Positions 62,811-64,000 of a DNA stretch of 64,000 nt are shown here, in pieces. The position numbers were made by a program, and so were the translations under genes. The notes under the pieces are model-generated. The model saw only the letters and a list, made by a program, of their open reading frames with translations, had not been told where the DNA came from and made no database searches. How positions within the stretch are numbered: position 1 is the first letter of the stretch; the number at the start of each line of letters is the position of its first letter. Source of the stretch: Nematocida homosporus (lineage: Eukaryota; Microsporidia); NCBI RefSeq assembly GCF_024244095.1, contig NW_026250680.1, positions 46,816-110,815 on the forward strand. The letters run 5' to 3'.

Positions 62811-64000
62811 ATGCATTTAAGGAGCAAGCGACTAATTCCCAATTCACTTATTATTGTCTTGCAGGCCTGCGGGGTCTTAGCAAGTACTGGTCTTTCCTCT
62901 TCTTCTGTTGGTAGCAGCAGTATGATGAGTGGTGGTAGCAGTAGTAGCAGTATGAGTGGAAGTATGAGTGGAAGTAGTAGTGGCATGATGACGGGCGGTA
63001 GTTCGGGCATGATAGGTGGTGGTGCTGGTATGTTTGGGCCTGGACCAGTGATAGGTGGTGGCGGTGATATCTACTCCCAACTAGCTGGTATGGGCATTAA
63101 TAGTAACAGTATAATGACGCTCTGTAACTGCTTGCCCGATCCAGTGTGCAAGTCCCGTGATAAGAACTTTGAGCAGCTGGTTAAGCTCATTGCTAGTATT
63201 CGGGAACTCATGCTGGTAGGTGGTAGTCCTTCTCAGTGCAGTGGAAGTTGGAACCTTCCTCCTCATATTCTTAACAATGGAGGTACTGAGTGCTTGGATT
63301 TATGGCTCAAAACCATCAACCCCTTTGCAGTTCTGTCTCAGACTGCTGGCAGTGGTCAAACGGGCGCAAACTTCAATGTCTGCAATGAATTCCATAACGC
63401 TTTGAGTAACTTGCTAAGCATGAAATTATCAGGTACTTACTCTGTTCTGGAGGAGTATCTTAATGGTCGGGCTGGCCTTAGTTCATCATCTGGATGTATG
63501 GGTGGTGGTAGTATGTTTGGTCCAGGACCAGCAATGGGCGGATGCGGCTCTGATGGGTTTAGCGTACCCAGTATGGTCGGATTTGGAGGATTTAATGGTC
63601 GGATGACGGGCGGTCTAGGTGATAGTATTGGTTGCGGTGCCACTCCCTACGGTATGGGAGTTGGTCTTTGGGGGACTAATTTAGGACTACCGACCAATCT
63701 TGGCATAGATGTCGCGCAAAGTAATGCCTTAGGATCATGTCTTTTCAATGACGTACTTTCTCATCAGAACTGTGGTGGTGCTATTGGTGGTGGCGCTATT
63801 GGTGGCGGCGCTGCAGGATGTGGTGGTATGATTGGCGGTGGTCTTGGTGGTATGACTGGGCCTGGTCCTATGATTGGTGGTGGTCTTGGTGGTATGGCCG
63901 GACCTGGTCCTATGATTGGTGGTGGTCTTGGTGGTATGACGGGACCTGGTCCTATAATCGGTGGTTCTGGATCTTCTAGTGCCCTGTGTGGTAGTTTAGG
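62811..64000 (+). CDS. Secreted Gly/Ser/Met-rich repeat protein, candidate polar-tube or spore-wall protein (3' end outside window)
   Basis: A frame opens at an ATG at 62811 and stays open to the right edge (396 residues so far). Residues 8-24 (LIPNSLIIVLQACGVLA) form a signal peptide. A Ser/Gly/Met-rich segment follows (about 30-80). A folded cysteine-containing domain occupies about 95-215 (LCNCLPDPVC, LIASIRELMLVGG). Then come Gly-rich stretches with the recurring motif FGPGP-x-x-GG. Near the edge three 14-residue tandem repeats (GGGLGGMTGPGPMI) begin. Signal peptide, spaced cysteines and Gly/Pro-rich tandem repeats recall polar-tube and spore-wall proteins of microsporidia, but I recognise no specific one. 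Confidence 0.6.
   Translation, partial: MHLRSKRLIPNSLIIVLQACGVLASTGLSSSSVGSSSMMSGGSSSSSMSGSMSGSSSGMMTGGSSGMIGGGAGMFGPGPVIGGGGDIYSQLAGMGINSNSIMTLCNCLPDPVCKSRDKNFEQLVKLIASIRELMLVGGSPSQCSGSWNLPPHILNNGGTECLDLWLKTINPFAVLSQTAGSGQTGANFNVCNEFHNALSNLLSMKLSGTYSVLEEYLNGRAGLSSSSGCMGGGSMFGPGPAMGGCGSDGFSVPSMVGFGGFNGRMTGGLGDSIGCGATPYGMGVGLWGTNLGLPTNLGIDVAQSNALGSCLFNDVLSHQNCGGAIGGGAIGGGAAGCGGMIGGGLGGMTGPGPMIGGGLGGMAGPGPMIGGGLGGMTGPGPIIGGSGSSSALCGSL
63838..63963 (+). repeat. 42-base tandem repeat in Gly-rich secreted protein
   Basis: Three nearly identical 42-base units encode GGGLGGM[TA]GPGPMI. The array ends before the window edge in a variant unit (IIGGSG). Confidence 0.85.

Overview
The window looks like a stretch of a compact eukaryotic nuclear genome, most probably a microsporidian (obligate intracellular fungal relative). 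I count 37 protein genes, two of them cut by the window edges, covering roughly 80% of the sequence. None needs an intron. Many core proteins are clearly shorter than yeast or human relatives (Utp22, Zuotin, gamma-COP, a Nas2 lacking its PDZ domain, a CPSF30 lacking its first zinc finger). Genes are packed tightly, with start codons 15 to 32 bases apart in three divergent pairs and coding overlaps of 14 and 21 bases. Several genes encode secreted or membrane proteins with no recognisable relatives, including a RING/LRR-like family. I see no rRNA, tRNA, CRISPR or intact mobile element. Species cannot be fixed from sequence reading; secreted RING families and absence of introns recall Nematocida-like microsporidia, but that is only an inference.

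Layout. 0-15 kb: an M16 peptidase-like fragment, then mostly chromatin and core genes (Spt16, Nas2, an Itc1/Acf1-like ISWI partner, a glutaredoxin, Mon2, RNA polymerase III subunit C11, Arl2, a Sir2 deacetylase, the CAF-1 large subunit), ending with a gag-like retroelement relic. 15-30 kb: RING/LRR protein A, cytosolic Hsp70 with a perfect heat-shock element, Rpb5, RING/LRR protein B, the oligosaccharyltransferase catalytic subunit STT3, a membrane protein with tandem N-glycosylation sequons, and a small secreted protein. 30-51 kb: CCT5, an M1 aminopeptidase, RING/LRR proteins C and D (convergent), Utp22, a HECT_2/Ipa1-like protein, Brx1, a degenerate PlsC-like protein, a BAR-like protein, a coiled-coil protein, an unknown protein, Zuotin and CPSF30. 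51-64 kb: a secreted protein, Chd1, a Gly/Ala-rich two-TM protein, a secreted Ser/Pro-rich protein, gamma-COP, and the start of a secreted Gly-rich repeat protein that could belong to the polar tube or spore wall.

Functional themes. Chromatin handling is heavily represented (FACT, ISWI partner, CAF-1, Sir2, Chd1), as are ribosome biogenesis (Utp22, Brx1) and protein folding/assembly (Hsp70, Zuotin, CCT5, Nas2). The host-facing part consists of signal-peptide proteins scattered among the core genes. Three of these minus-strand genes have a CC-N6-GG palindrome close upstream that looks like the fungal Mcm1/SRF MADS-box site, which suggests shared control. An apparently intact STT3 lies tail-to-tail with a protein carrying about 12 N-X-S/T sequons, which argues for working N-glycosylation, a pathway reported absent from the best-studied microsporidia.

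Intergenic DNA is unusual: long tracts are G+T-rich on one strand, often switching midway to A+C-rich, and are built from variants of the word CCCAATACTAACCCAA. Where the longest reading frame began at TTG or GTG, I moved the start to the first in-frame ATG.
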